The translations under genes were made by a program, and so were the position numbers. A stretch of DNA of 5,321 nt. Source: CAYXDO01 sp964463485. GTDB taxonomy: Bacteria; Myxococcota; Kuafuiibacteriia; Kuafuiibacteriales; Kuafuiibacteriaceae. Positions 1 through 5,321 of this stretch are shown one piece after another. The notes under the pieces were generated by a model that had not been told where the DNA came from, made no database searches, and saw only the letters and a list, made by a program, of their open reading frames with translations. Each line of letters begins with the position of its first letter. The stretch's first letter is position 1. The stretch covers positions 1 through 5,321 of the forward strand of contig CAYXDO010000292.1 of NCBI GenBank assembly GCA_964463485.1. Reading direction: 5' to 3'.

Positions 1-1
1 T

Positions 2-82
2 CGTGCGCGAACTTTGGGAGAAAGAGACTATAATTCCTGCCTGAACCGCCATTGCCCGAAGTGCCAGTCGCTCGCCCAGGCG
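2..82 (+). pseudogene. Fragment of IS91-family transposase, N-terminal zinc-binding domain
   Basis: Read in frame from base 2, this strand gives a peptide containing YNSCLNRHCPKCQSLAQA. The pattern Y-x-S-C-x-N-R-H-C-P-x-C-Q is, from knowledge of the family, the hallmark of the zinc-binding domain at the start of IS91-type transposases, which mobilise DNA with a rolling-circle-like Y1 nuclease. The cysteines lie at bases 38-40, 53-55 and 62-64 (C-x4-C-x2-C). The upstream CxxC pair usual in the family is not seen in the few residues available, where a leucine (14-16) precedes GERDYNSC; more may lie outside the window. Family-like sequence stops after the alanine codon at 80-82. What follows in this frame is only the antisense of the neighbouring gene, so the catalytic domain is absent and this is a remnant. 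The match is short but specific. It was made from memory and not by a search. Confidence 0.6.
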
Positions 83-86
83 ACTG
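65..86 (-). terminator. Stem-loop directly after the propeller gene stop codon
   Basis: CAGTCGC at 65-71 and GCGACTG at 80-86 are perfect inverted repeats, giving a 7-bp stem with an 8-base loop. The stem begins on the base after the TAG stop (87-89) of the minus-strand gene. No run of T follows in the direction of transcription, so it is not a canonical intrinsic terminator. It may act as a 3' end stabiliser or a factor-assisted terminator, or be chance. It also covers the point where the transposase similarity ends. Confidence 0.35.
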
Positions 87-2252
87 CTAGCGGCGACTCA
101 TCGCGTTGTGGTTCAGGATTCGACCAGGCCAGGCGGGTTCGTTCACGAGGACACTCCTCTGCTCGCGGAGCTTCTCGCCAACTGCGTGAACCATCGCTCC
201 GCTCGGGCTGAACGAGTAGAGGTTGCCTTCTATCGCGATGACTCGGTCAACCGTGAGGTCTTCACGGGAGAACAGTCCCCACCAGCGATTCGGTCGGCCG
301 CATTCCGTGGTGTCGAGTCGACGGCAGGCCTGCTCGAAGTGGCGCTTGTACATCGTGGCGTGGTTGACCTTTCCAAGCGATCGAAAGCCACTCTGGGTAT
401 CAACGTGGTACGCAATGAGCCCCCAGAAATTCTCTCCGCGCCACGGAAGGGCGAGTGTCTTCGTTTCGGGCTCGTACATGAAGGCGTGGTGGTCGCTTTG
501 GGACTCGCTCGTCGAGCCGGCATCGAGCTTCTCGTGGTGAACTCGGCGAGGTGAGCGAAGGTCGCCGACGTCGAAGATCTGCATATGGAATCCGGTGGCG
601 CGCCCGCCCGCGTCCGCGTCCTGACCGATCGCGAGCAAGTGGTCATCTCCCAGTGGGTGAAGGTAATTCGAGAATCCTTCGACCTTCAGCTCACCGATGA
701 CGGTCGGCCGTTCGGGGACGGATAGGTCGAGGGTATAGAGCGGGTCGGTCCGCCGGAAAGTCACGACGTAGCCTCGGTGGCCCATCATACGCACGGCAAA
801 GATCCGTTCGTTGACGCCCATGTTCTCGAGCGCGCCCACCGTCGCCAAGCGGTCCTGCTGAGTGCGGAGAACATAGAGGTTGTTGCTCGCCCACCCATCC
901 GACGTAGCGACGCGCAAGTTGCCCGCATGCTCACTCATCGCGAACTGATTGAGGAGATGACCTCTGACCGCGCCGCTCGCGACGAATCGAGGTGCGCCAC
1001 CGCGCTCGAGCGAGAACTTCCGGATGAGGCTCGAGGTCTGCCAACCCGAGGTGGGTTGGGCTGCGTCTGCAACGTAGAAGGAACTCTCCGAGGCATAGAC
1101 TTTAGACAGCTCAGTATAGCCCGTCGTTGCGGCACCGACGATGCGGTCGCGACGTTCGAGGTCGACTTGGACGAGGTTCAGGAGGCTAGACCCTTGGGCC
1201 GAACGATCCGAATGGAGGTCGCGGCACGAGTACATCGGAGCCGAGCCCAGCTGATCGTGAGCACGCGGCAGGCCTGGGTCGTCGTGGAGGAAGCGCGCCC
1301 ATCGAGGCTGGAGGGCGTCGAAGACCGATTCCACCGAGAGGTCTCGATCGGAGCTTTGCACGATCTGCCGAATATCCGAGCGGAGGGAGTTGGGGAGACT
1401 CAGAGCGGGGCTGGTGGTCGCCAAGTACAAGCGACTTCCAATGAGCCGCGACTCCACGAAGCTCCCATCGACGGTGCTATCACGAGCGGGTTGGGGATGA
1501 GTAGGGTCGCGCACGTCGACCAGGAGAACTCGGACGACCGATCGGTTGGAGGCCTCGCCGTCGGGACCATACTGTGTGTCATTTCCAGGCAGGATCAGCG
1601 CGATGAAGTCACCGTAGAGGTAGATCTGTTCGACCTTGGCGCTCGGATCGCGCGAGACCACGTGGCGGCCGACGAGCTGCGTCTCGTCTGCGGGCCAGGT
1701 CTTGTAGATTCGAAGCTCGTTGCGGCATCCCGCCTCGCGGCCGTTTCGACTGCAGCTGACGTGGTAGACGTGGCGACCGTCCGTCTTGACGATGTCGCCT
1801 TCGTCGACACTCTGCTCTTGAGTGTTGGTCCTGGAGTACGAGCTTGGCCCCTCGGTGGCTTCGTCTTTGGTTCGCAGTCGAGCGCCGGCCGCTTTTCCAA
1901 GGTCTGCCTTCTTCCCCACCGAGTTATCGGCGCTCTTGGATTTGAGGCGGCTTCGCGGTGCGGCTTCGGCCGAAGGGGTGCTGGCGGCGGCGGGGGCCTG
2001 AGCTCTCCGCGGGTCCTGGCGCGGCAACAGCTTGTCCCAGAGGGAGTCTGATTCGGGCTCGACGGGCGCAAGCTCAGCGCGGAGGTTTGCCAACTCGGCG
2101 GCGACGAGCTCGGTCGAAACAGTACGACACGAGGTCTCGCTGCGGGCTTCAGCGGCCGGGGATCGGTGCGTAGCCAAGAGAGATGCGGTGAGGAAGGTCG
2201 TGAGCAAGATCGAGCGGTTGGAAGGGATTCGAGGGATTCGGGGCGTTCGCAT
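87..2252 (-). CDS. Secreted beta-propeller domain protein (Beta_propel / COG4880-type family)
   Basis: This 721-residue protein is probably exported to the periplasm or cell surface. Residues 1-13 are basic, 14-27 are hydrophobic (SILLTTFLTASLLA), and an AEA signal peptidase I site lies at 34-36. A low-complexity Ala/Pro/Ser/Lys linker (about 66-135) precedes the propeller region. The family signature SVDEGDIVKTDG (148-159), followed by the strand HVYHVS, matches the VDEADIVKTDG-type motif that opens this family. Repeated blade-like strands follow: LVDVRDP (244), SRLIGSRLYLATT (268), SKVYASESSFYVA (383), NLRVATSDGW (445), RIFAVRMMGHRGYVVTFRR (483), HMQIFDVGDLRSP (556) and HAFMYEPETKTLALPW (589). 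Length and domain order look complete. The ATG is the only good start before the signal peptide; a partial ribosome site GAAG (2259-2262) sits 6 bases upstream, and an in-frame TAG at 2256-2258 prevents any extension. Molecular role is unknown; no catalytic residues are recognisable. Confidence 0.9.
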   Translation of the reverse strand: MRTPRIPRIPSNRSILLTTFLTASLLATHRSPAAEARSETSCRTVSTELVAAELANLRAELAPVEPESDSLWDKLLPRQDPRRAQAPAAASTPSAEAAPRSRLKSKSADNSVGKKADLGKAAGARLRTKDEATEGPSSYSRTNTQEQSVDEGDIVKTDGRHVYHVSCSRNGREAGCRNELRIYKTWPADETQLVGRHVVSRDPSAKVEQIYLYGDFIALILPGNDTQYGPDGEASNRSVVRVLLVDVRDPTHPQPARDSTVDGSFVESRLIGSRLYLATTSPALSLPNSLRSDIRQIVQSSDRDLSVESVFDALQPRWARFLHDDPGLPRAHDQLGSAPMYSCRDLHSDRSAQGSSLLNLVQVDLERRDRIVGAATTGYTELSKVYASESSFYVADAAQPTSGWQTSSLIRKFSLERGGAPRFVASGAVRGHLLNQFAMSEHAGNLRVATSDGWASNNLYVLRTQQDRLATVGALENMGVNERIFAVRMMGHRGYVVTFRRTDPLYTLDLSVPERPTVIGELKVEGFSNYLHPLGDDHLLAIGQDADAGGRATGFHMQIFDVGDLRSPRRVHHEKLDAGSTSESQSDHHAFMYEPETKTLALPWRGENFWGLIAYHVDTQSGFRSLGKVNHATMYKRHFEQACRRLDTTECGRPNRWWGLFSREDLTVDRVIAIEGNLYSFSPSGAMVHAVGEKLREQRSVLVNEPAWPGRILNHNAMSRR
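2223..2240. repeat. Perfect 9-bp tandem duplication in the signal-peptide coding region
   Basis: AGGGATTCG occurs twice head to tail (2223-2231 and 2232-2240). On the coding strand it gives the doubled Arg-Ile-Pro of the N-terminus (MRTPRIPRIPSNR). It keeps the reading frame and lengthens the basic n-region of the signal peptide by three residues, which is typical of replication slippage. Confidence 0.8.
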
Positions 2253-2268
2253 GGACTACTTCAACGGA

Positions 2269-2280
2269 CGGACCGGTCTG
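2269..2280. promoter_or_regulatory. Palindrome GACCGGTC upstream of the propeller gene, possible operator
   Basis: GACCGGTC (2271-2278) is a perfect 8-bp palindrome whose outer bases (C2269 and G2280) also pair across one mismatch. It lies 19 to 26 bases upstream of the minus-strand ATG, between the A/T-rich block and the start codon, where a repressor site would commonly sit. Only position and symmetry support this; the regulator is unknown. Confidence 0.25.
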
Positions 2281-2288
2281 ACGATCTG

Positions 2289-2310
2289 GAAGTTTTTGAA
2301 GATTTTGAAG
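2289..2310 (-). promoter_or_regulatory. A/T-rich block with three GAAG motifs at 9-bp spacing
   Basis: GAAG occurs at 2289-2292, 2298-2301 and 2307-2310 on the plus strand, separated by TTTTT and ATTTT, so the same motif (CTTC on the coding strand) repeats exactly every 9 bp. The block is strikingly A/T-rich for this GC-rich window and lies 37 to 58 bases upstream of the propeller start, a promoter-like position. It could be promoter DNA, a repeated protein-binding site or simple slippage. Confidence 0.3.
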
Positions 2311-2595
2311 GTGTTCGGTACGCGCGCCCCGAAACAGGGAGATTTCGTCAAGTGCCGAAACGCGATCGCAGCATCGACTCCGGCGATCCGGGGAGCATGG
2401 CGCTCGAGGAGGCGAGCTTTGAATCGATGAGGATTTCGAATGCGATACCTCCTGGGCGGGCTCGCAGCGAGGAGGGTGCCCTGGAAACGCTAGGTTTCAT
2501 CAAGCTCCGAACGACGGGTGACTTAGTTTCGTCCACCCAAGGTCGCGAATTCGAGTGTGCTGCTCGCTGAGCCTCGGACCGCGCTGCTTCATGTT

Positions 2596-2643
2596 CCGTT
2601 CAGGTCGCCAAGTGAGCACGAGGAGCGCTCGCGGGCCGAACGG
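2596..2643 (-). terminator. Inverted repeat flush with the cytochrome gene stop codon, weak terminator candidate
   Basis: CCGTTC (2596-2601) and GAACGG (2638-2643) can pair, enclosing 36 bases that contain a smaller GAGC/GCTC hairpin (2614-2617 and 2626-2629). The outer arm begins on the base immediately after the TGA stop (2644-2646) of the minus-strand gene. There is no T-run, and in GC-rich DNA such pairing can arise by chance. Confidence 0.2.
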
Positions 2644-3108
2644 TCAGGGTGATTGCACACTCGGGTCCGCGCGGAAGTCGGCATGGCAACCCTGGCAGCC
2701 GATCATGGCGGTGGCGAGGCCGGCGGCGACCTTTGCGACGTCGTTTTGGCGGCTCCCTTCGACCATGACGGCGAGGCTCCCGTGAAACGCTTCGTCGAGC
2801 GCTCGGAAGCGTTCGACTTGGTCGGGATTTTTCGGGAGCTTGTATTCGCCTTCGAGCGATTTGTGAGTTGCTTCTTTTGCCATGTGAACTCGGTGGAGCT
2901 CGTGCTCGAGGCCCCTGACGTCGCCCCGGCCGATTCCGTCCACCGCCGTCTTCATTGCGTCGGCGAGCAGTCTCATCTCGGCCTGAACGGCGTTCTTCGG
3001 TGGCTCGAGCTTGGTCGGCGTTTCGTGGGCCGCGTGGGGTGCCGCTCTGCACCCCAGCATGACCACGAGGACGCTCGTGTACACGGTTTGGATCGGACGA
3101 AATCTCAT
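2644..3108 (-). CDS. Cytochrome c'-like (class II) c-type cytochrome, predicted lipoprotein
   Basis: This is a 154-residue predicted envelope heme protein. It starts MRFRPIQTVYTSVLVVMLGC, a lipoprotein-like signal with the acceptor cysteine at residue 20, followed by a Thr/Pro/His-containing spacer. The rest is mostly amphipathic helix in four segments (roughly 39-60, 63-85, 94-119 and 121-138) and ends with CQGCHADFR: heme-binding C138 and C141 and axial ligand H142, 12 residues from the C-terminus. A four-helix bundle with a C-terminal CxxCHxxF(R/K) heme site is the layout of cytochrome c' (Pfam Cytochrom_C_2), whose members bind NO or CO or carry electrons. Which role applies here is not visible. 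The start at 3108 is chosen because GGAG (3114-3117) lies five bases upstream and the signal peptide begins there; an upstream in-frame ATG (3354) would add 82 residues with no signal character. The lipobox (M-L-G-C) is off-consensus, so anchoring is less sure than heme binding. Confidence 0.85.
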   Translation of the reverse strand: MRFRPIQTVYTSVLVVMLGCRAAPHAAHETPTKLEPPKNAVQAEMRLLADAMKTAVDGIGRGDVRGLEHELHRVHMAKEATHKSLEGEYKLPKNPDQVERFRALDEAFHGSLAVMVEGSRQNDVAKVAAGLATAMIGCQGCHADFRADPSVQSP

Positions 3109-3113
3109 GATGG

Positions 3114-3117
3114 CTCC
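3114..3117 (-). promoter_or_regulatory. Ribosome binding site of the cytochrome gene
   Basis: On the minus strand GGAG is followed by five bases and then ATG at 3108-3106. It fixes the start in favour of the short, signal-peptide-bearing form over the longer open frame. Confidence 0.6.
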
Positions 3118-3160
3118 ATAGGGGCAGGTCTGGTTTTTGGACGTGATTCTTCGAGGTGCG

Positions 3161-3193
3161 GTCGGGGGTGCGCGGGGACGGTTGGTTGGGGGG
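3161..3193 (+). other. G-rich tract, possible G-quadruplex former
   Basis: The plus strand has G runs of 5 (3164-3168), 4 (3174-3177), 2 (3180-3181), 2 (3184-3185) and 6 (3188-3193) within 33 bases, with short loops. It lies 53 to 85 bases upstream of the cytochrome start, so transcription of that gene would use the G-rich strand as template. A two-tetrad quadruplex is possible; a regular three-tetrad one would need a fourth long run. Confidence 0.3.
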
Positions 3194-3356
3194 TCGAACA
3201 TGATCACGGAGATCGAGCAGGGCGCGTGCCAACTCCGAAGGCATCGCTCGCTCGGCCAGCGCCAGCTTACTCGTTCCAAAGTCGAAGCTCCACAACGGGA
3301 CACGCCGACACATTGGCCAGGCCGTCCGGGCTTCCTCGCTCGTCGTCTCGACACCC

Positions 3357-3362
3357 GAAGGA
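3357..3362 (+). promoter_or_regulatory. Shine-Dalgarno-like GAAGGA, supports the alternative start at 3372
   Basis: GAAGGA is followed by nine bases and an ATG at 3372. This would make the following lipoprotein 15 residues longer than the form starting at 3417, which has the better signal peptide but no visible ribosome site. Confidence 0.35.
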
Positions 3363-3416
3363 CGTATTCGGATGCCTTCTCGTGCTTCTGCCGCTACATT
3401 GCCGCCTGGCTCGACG

Positions 3417-4871
3417 ATGCGAAGGGTGAGTCACTCGATCTCGGCGACGCTCGTCGCCAGCCTGGAGATCGTCGCTTCGGGTTGCGTCTCAGGGCAGTCA
3501 GTCGACTCGCTCCCAACGGAGGGTCACGTCTCGATGGTGCTTGGCGCGAGCCTGGTGATCGAAGGGGCCGAACCCAGGATCCAAATCGAAGGAATCGACT
3601 TGTCAGAGCCTCGAGCTCCGAGAAGGTTCCCGGTGCAAACCGAGCTGTACGCCTGGCTCTATGACGAGCCCCTCGAGAAAATTGGGGCCCACCTGGGATC
3701 GATCGATGTTCACGAGGGACCTTGCCCGCTGCCGGAACCCGCTTCTCCGTTGGTTTGGGGCGAGGGCTCATGGGTTCCGGACAAGCTGGGCAGCTCACTG
3801 CTGGCGACGGTGCAGACACCGGAGCTCTACGCTGGATGTTGTGCCAAAGACCCATGTCGAGCGTGTTCGCTCTTCGACTTCGACGCCTTCGACCTCGGCG
3901 TTCGCGCTGCTACTCGGCTCATTGCCCCATTGCCATCGGGCCGGTTCCTCGTCGTCGCGGAGGATTCGAGCCTTCACGTCATGGCTGAGTCTTCACTCGA
4001 GCATACCGGGTCCCTCGGACCCTGGTCGCTCACGGCCGCGGCCGTGCGAGGCGACGAAGCCTTTCTCGGTGCAACCATGGGCGCGGTGACTCAGATACTT
4101 CGGATCGATTCGTCCCGAGTCGCGTCCGAGTCGCTTCGGGGATCGAGCTTGGACGGGCTGGCGGAGCCGCTGCTGACCCACCCATCGACCACCGCCATCG
4201 ACGCGATCGCGGTCTCGGCGGCCGAGTCGACGCTCGAGGTCTTCGTAGCGAGAGAGGGACGGGCCTTCGTGCTCCAGGGGGGTGAGTTGGTGGCGCTGCC
4301 GGCCCCGAGCGTCGTTCGCGCGGCGGTCGAACAGCACGAAGTCTGGTGGTCGATGGCGTGGATGGGACCGGGGCGGGCCGTGCTCGTCCAAAACGGAGCC
4401 GTCTACGACGACCTGCCCTATGTCACCACCAACCCTGACCGTCCGAGAATCCGACTTCCGTGGCTCAACAACAACGGAGCTAGGGGTCTGCGCAGGGCCC
4501 GACGGTTGGACGACGGGCGTTTTTTGCTGCTCGCACGGCAAGCCGAGCGGGCGATCGTGTTCGGGCAGCATGAAGGCGATCGATTCGCTCGTGACATCGA
4601 CGAGTCTGCGATTCAGCACCACTCGTTTCACGAGATCGAGTCGTTTGCCGACGGTCTCTTGATCTTCGGCGAAGACGGAGTCACTCAGAAGCTCCCGACG
4701 GATGTGCCGACCTGCCCGCGGATTCCGATCACCTTGAGCTCCGAAATCGCATTCACGGGCAGTCACTGGACTCAGGTCGCGCGGTCGGACGACGTGTTCT
4801 TGCTTGGGGGAGAGGCCCCCGACGAAGATCATCAGGCGCTCGTCGTTCGAGCCCGCCCGCGGACCCCGTGA
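3417..4871 (+). CDS. Putative lipoprotein of unknown function, possibly propeller-like
   Basis: I do not recognise this 484-residue protein as a known family. From the ATG at 3417 it begins MRRVSHSISATLVASLEIVASGC, a short signal with a plausible lipobox (ASGC, Cys23), suggesting a lipid-anchored envelope protein. An earlier in-frame ATG at 3372, with GAAGGA nine bases upstream, would add 15 residues. Counting from 3417, a Cys cluster CCAKDPCRAC (141-150: Cys141, 142, 147, 150) plus single Cys103 and Cys433 could form disulphides in the periplasm. The rest has repeated short hydrophobic strands followed by turns, such as LPSGRFLVVAEDSSLHVM, DDGRFLLLARQAERAIVFG, FADGLLIFGEDG and SDDVFLLGGE, which resemble blades of a propeller; that is inference from pattern only. 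Composition fits the window and there are no internal stops, so the gene looks intact. It is transcribed away from the cytochrome gene, and a repeat array starts about 40 bases after its TGA. Confidence 0.75.
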   Translation: MRRVSHSISATLVASLEIVASGCVSGQSVDSLPTEGHVSMVLGASLVIEGAEPRIQIEGIDLSEPRAPRRFPVQTELYAWLYDEPLEKIGAHLGSIDVHEGPCPLPEPASPLVWGEGSWVPDKLGSSLLATVQTPELYAGCCAKDPCRACSLFDFDAFDLGVRAATRLIAPLPSGRFLVVAEDSSLHVMAESSLEHTGSLGPWSLTAAAVRGDEAFLGATMGAVTQILRIDSSRVASESLRGSSLDGLAEPLLTHPSTTAIDAIAVSAAESTLEVFVAREGRAFVLQGGELVALPAPSVVRAAVEQHEVWWSMAWMGPGRAVLVQNGAVYDDLPYVTTNPDRPRIRLPWLNNNGARGLRRARRLDDGRFLLLARQAERAIVFGQHEGDRFARDIDESAIQHHSFHEIESFADGLLIFGEDGVTQKLPTDVPTCPRIPITLSSEIAFTGSHWTQVARSDDVFLLGGEAPDEDHQALVVRARPRTP

Positions 4872-4912
4872 GCCGTAGTCGGGTGGCGACGCACGCTCTG
4901 TATTCGGTTTGC

Positions 4913-5108
4913 GAGTCGGAAGTCGGAGTCGGAAGTCGCAGTCGGAGTCGGAAGCCGGAGTCGGAGTCGGAGTCGGAGTCGGAGTCGGAGTCGGAAGTCG
5001 GAAGTCGGAAGTCGGAGCCGGAAGTCAGAGTCGGAAGTCGGAGTCGGAAGTCAGAGTCGGAAGTCAGAGTCGGAAGTCAGAGTCGGAAGTCAGAGTCGGA
5101 AGTCAGAG
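4913..5108. repeat. Degenerate 6/7-bp tandem repeat array, left part
   Basis: The array is built from units ending in GTC: GGAGTC (6 bp), GGAAGTC (7 bp) and AGAGTC (6 bp), with rare GCAGTC, GGAGCC and GGAAGCC variants. Order is not random. After a mixed start come six GGAGTC in a row (4957-4992), then three GGAAGTC, then from about 5021 a regular GGAAGTC+AGAGTC alternation, a 13-bp repeat, up to the gap. The mixed 6 and 7-bp lengths break any reading frame, so it is unlikely to code. Slippage and unequal exchange are the natural explanation. Confidence 0.95.
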
Positions 5109-5208
5109 NNNNNNNNNNNNNNNNNNNNNNNNNNNNNNNNNNNNNNNNNNNNNNNNNNNNNNNNNNNNNNNNNNNNNNNNNNNNNNNNNNNNNNNNNNNN
5201 NNNNNNNN
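5109..5208. other. Assembly gap, 100 N
   Basis: Exactly 100 N bases interrupt the repeat array. A round 100 is a common placeholder for a gap of unknown size, so the true array length is not known. The same unit types occur on both sides, which supports that the gap lies inside one array. Confidence 0.95.
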
Positions 5209-5321
5209 TCGGGGGTCGGAGTCGGAAGTCAGAGTCGGAAGTCGGAGTCGGGGGTCGGAGTCGGGGGTCGGAGTCGGAAGTCAGAGTCGGAAGTCAGAGT
5301 CGGAAGTCAGAGTCGGAAGTC
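5209..5321. repeat. Degenerate 6/7-bp tandem repeat array, right part, runs off the window
   Basis: The array continues after the gap with a new heptamer, GGGGGTC, alternating with GGAGTC (three GGGGGTC units, near 5211, 5250 and 5263), then returns to the GGAAGTC+AGAGTC 13-bp pattern through the last base. The alternation of one 7-bp and one 6-bp unit holds throughout this side. The end of the array is outside the window. Confidence 0.95.

Larger units (their letters stand above)
2253..2643. other. 391-bp intergenic region without a convincing gene
   Basis: This lies between the end of the cytochrome gene and the start of the propeller gene, both on the minus strand. Open frames exist on both strands (for example 2166-2570 plus and 2348-2536 minus), but none has a ribosome site at a sensible distance, a recognisable domain or protein-like composition. 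It holds the palindrome and A/T-rich repeats listed separately, a short hairpin GCTCG-AGGAGG-CGAGC (2402-2417), and an inverted CCTCCT/AGGAGG pair (2448-2453 and 2470-2475). The propeller promoter should be here, but no clear -35/-10 pair could be named. Confidence 0.6.
3109..3416. other. Divergent intergenic region between the cytochrome and lipoprotein genes
   Basis: About 260 to 310 bases, depending on the start used for the plus-strand gene, must hold the promoters for both divergent genes. No confident sigma-70-type -35/-10 pair was found in either direction. Near the cytochrome side is a G-rich tract (3161-3193). On the minus strand, bases 3313 down to about 3180 read as a fairly protein-like peptide (RRVPLWSFDFGTSKLALAER and onward), but it has no ribosome site and runs out of frame into the cytochrome gene, so no gene is called. 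Confidence 0.55.

Noticed and set aside
777..2051. Long plus-strand open frame of 424 codons
   Set aside because: It is antisense to the propeller gene, has no domain or signal, and its opposite strand carries a clear family signature and signal peptide. GC-rich coding DNA often leaves such frames open.
2470..2479. Strong AGGAGG followed by GTG on the plus strand
   Set aside because: There is no spacing between the motif and the GTG, and the frame ends after a few codons at TAG.
2259..2489. Minus-strand in-frame open stretch of 77 codons just upstream of the propeller gene
   Set aside because: It is in the same frame as the propeller gene but is cut off by TAG at 2256-2258, and has no ATG or ribosome site of its own. 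It could be a decayed extension, but nothing in it resembles the family.
2166..2570. Plus-strand open frame of 134 codons spanning the propeller start and intergenic region
   Set aside because: It overlaps the signal-peptide region on the other strand, lacks a ribosome site and is rich in Arg/Glu/Ser without recognisable structure.
2600..3313. Minus-strand open frame of 237 codons overlapping the cytochrome gene
   Set aside because: Its first 45 or so residues look protein-like, but the rest is an out-of-frame, Arg-rich reading of the cytochrome gene, and the start has no ribosome site.
3993..4832. Minus-strand open frame of 279 codons
   Set aside because: It is antisense to the putative lipoprotein gene, Arg/Asp-rich with no motif; the sense frame has a signal peptide and balanced composition.
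4872..4912. Possible terminator after the lipoprotein gene
   Set aside because: Only a 4-bp GTCG/CGAC stem (4878-4881 and 4887-4890) is present, with no T-run; too weak to call.
4913..5321. Repeat array as a CRISPR or as coding repeats
   Set aside because: There are no unique spacers between repeats, so it is not CRISPR. The plus strand contains no stop in the units, but the mix of 6 and 7-bp units shifts the frame constantly and there is no start codon.

Overview
The window is a GC-rich stretch of bacterial chromosome holding three complete protein genes, a probable transposase scrap at the left edge, and a degenerate short tandem-repeat array at the right edge that is broken by a 100-base run of N. 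All three genes carry export signals, two of them with lipobox-like cysteines, so the encoded products belong to a Gram-negative envelope. The style (high GC, long secreted beta-propeller protein, orphan lipoproteins, cytochrome c'-like protein, weak Shine-Dalgarno sites) suggests a myxobacterium or related deltaproteobacterial lineage, but no marker gene here proves the taxon.

Layout, left to right. Bases 2-82 (+) read as a piece of an IS91-type transposase zinc-binding domain; the similarity stops right beside the end of the next gene. Bases 87-2252 (-) encode a 721-residue secreted protein of the 'beta propeller domain' family (the VDEADIVKTDG-type family, Pfam Beta_propel). Bases 2253-2643 are non-coding as far as I can see and carry its upstream region: an 8-bp palindrome and an A/T-rich block with a 9-bp-spaced GAAG motif. 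Bases 2644-3108 (-) encode a 154-residue cytochrome c'-like lipoprotein with a C-terminal CQGCH heme site. Bases 3109 to about 3400 form a divergent intergenic region with a G-rich tract. Bases 3417-4871 (+; alternative start 3372) encode an unrecognised Cys-containing putative lipoprotein of about 484 residues. From 4913 to the end of the window lies an array of 6-bp and 7-bp GTC-ending units, becoming a regular 13-bp (7+6) repeat next to the gap.

No pathway links the three genes with confidence. The cytochrome and the unknown lipoprotein are divergently transcribed and could share a control region; both would sit in the periplasm or on its membranes. The propeller gene lies downstream of the cytochrome on the same strand, but a 391-bp gap argues against a simple operon. 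No tRNA, rRNA, CRISPR array or complete mobile element was seen.
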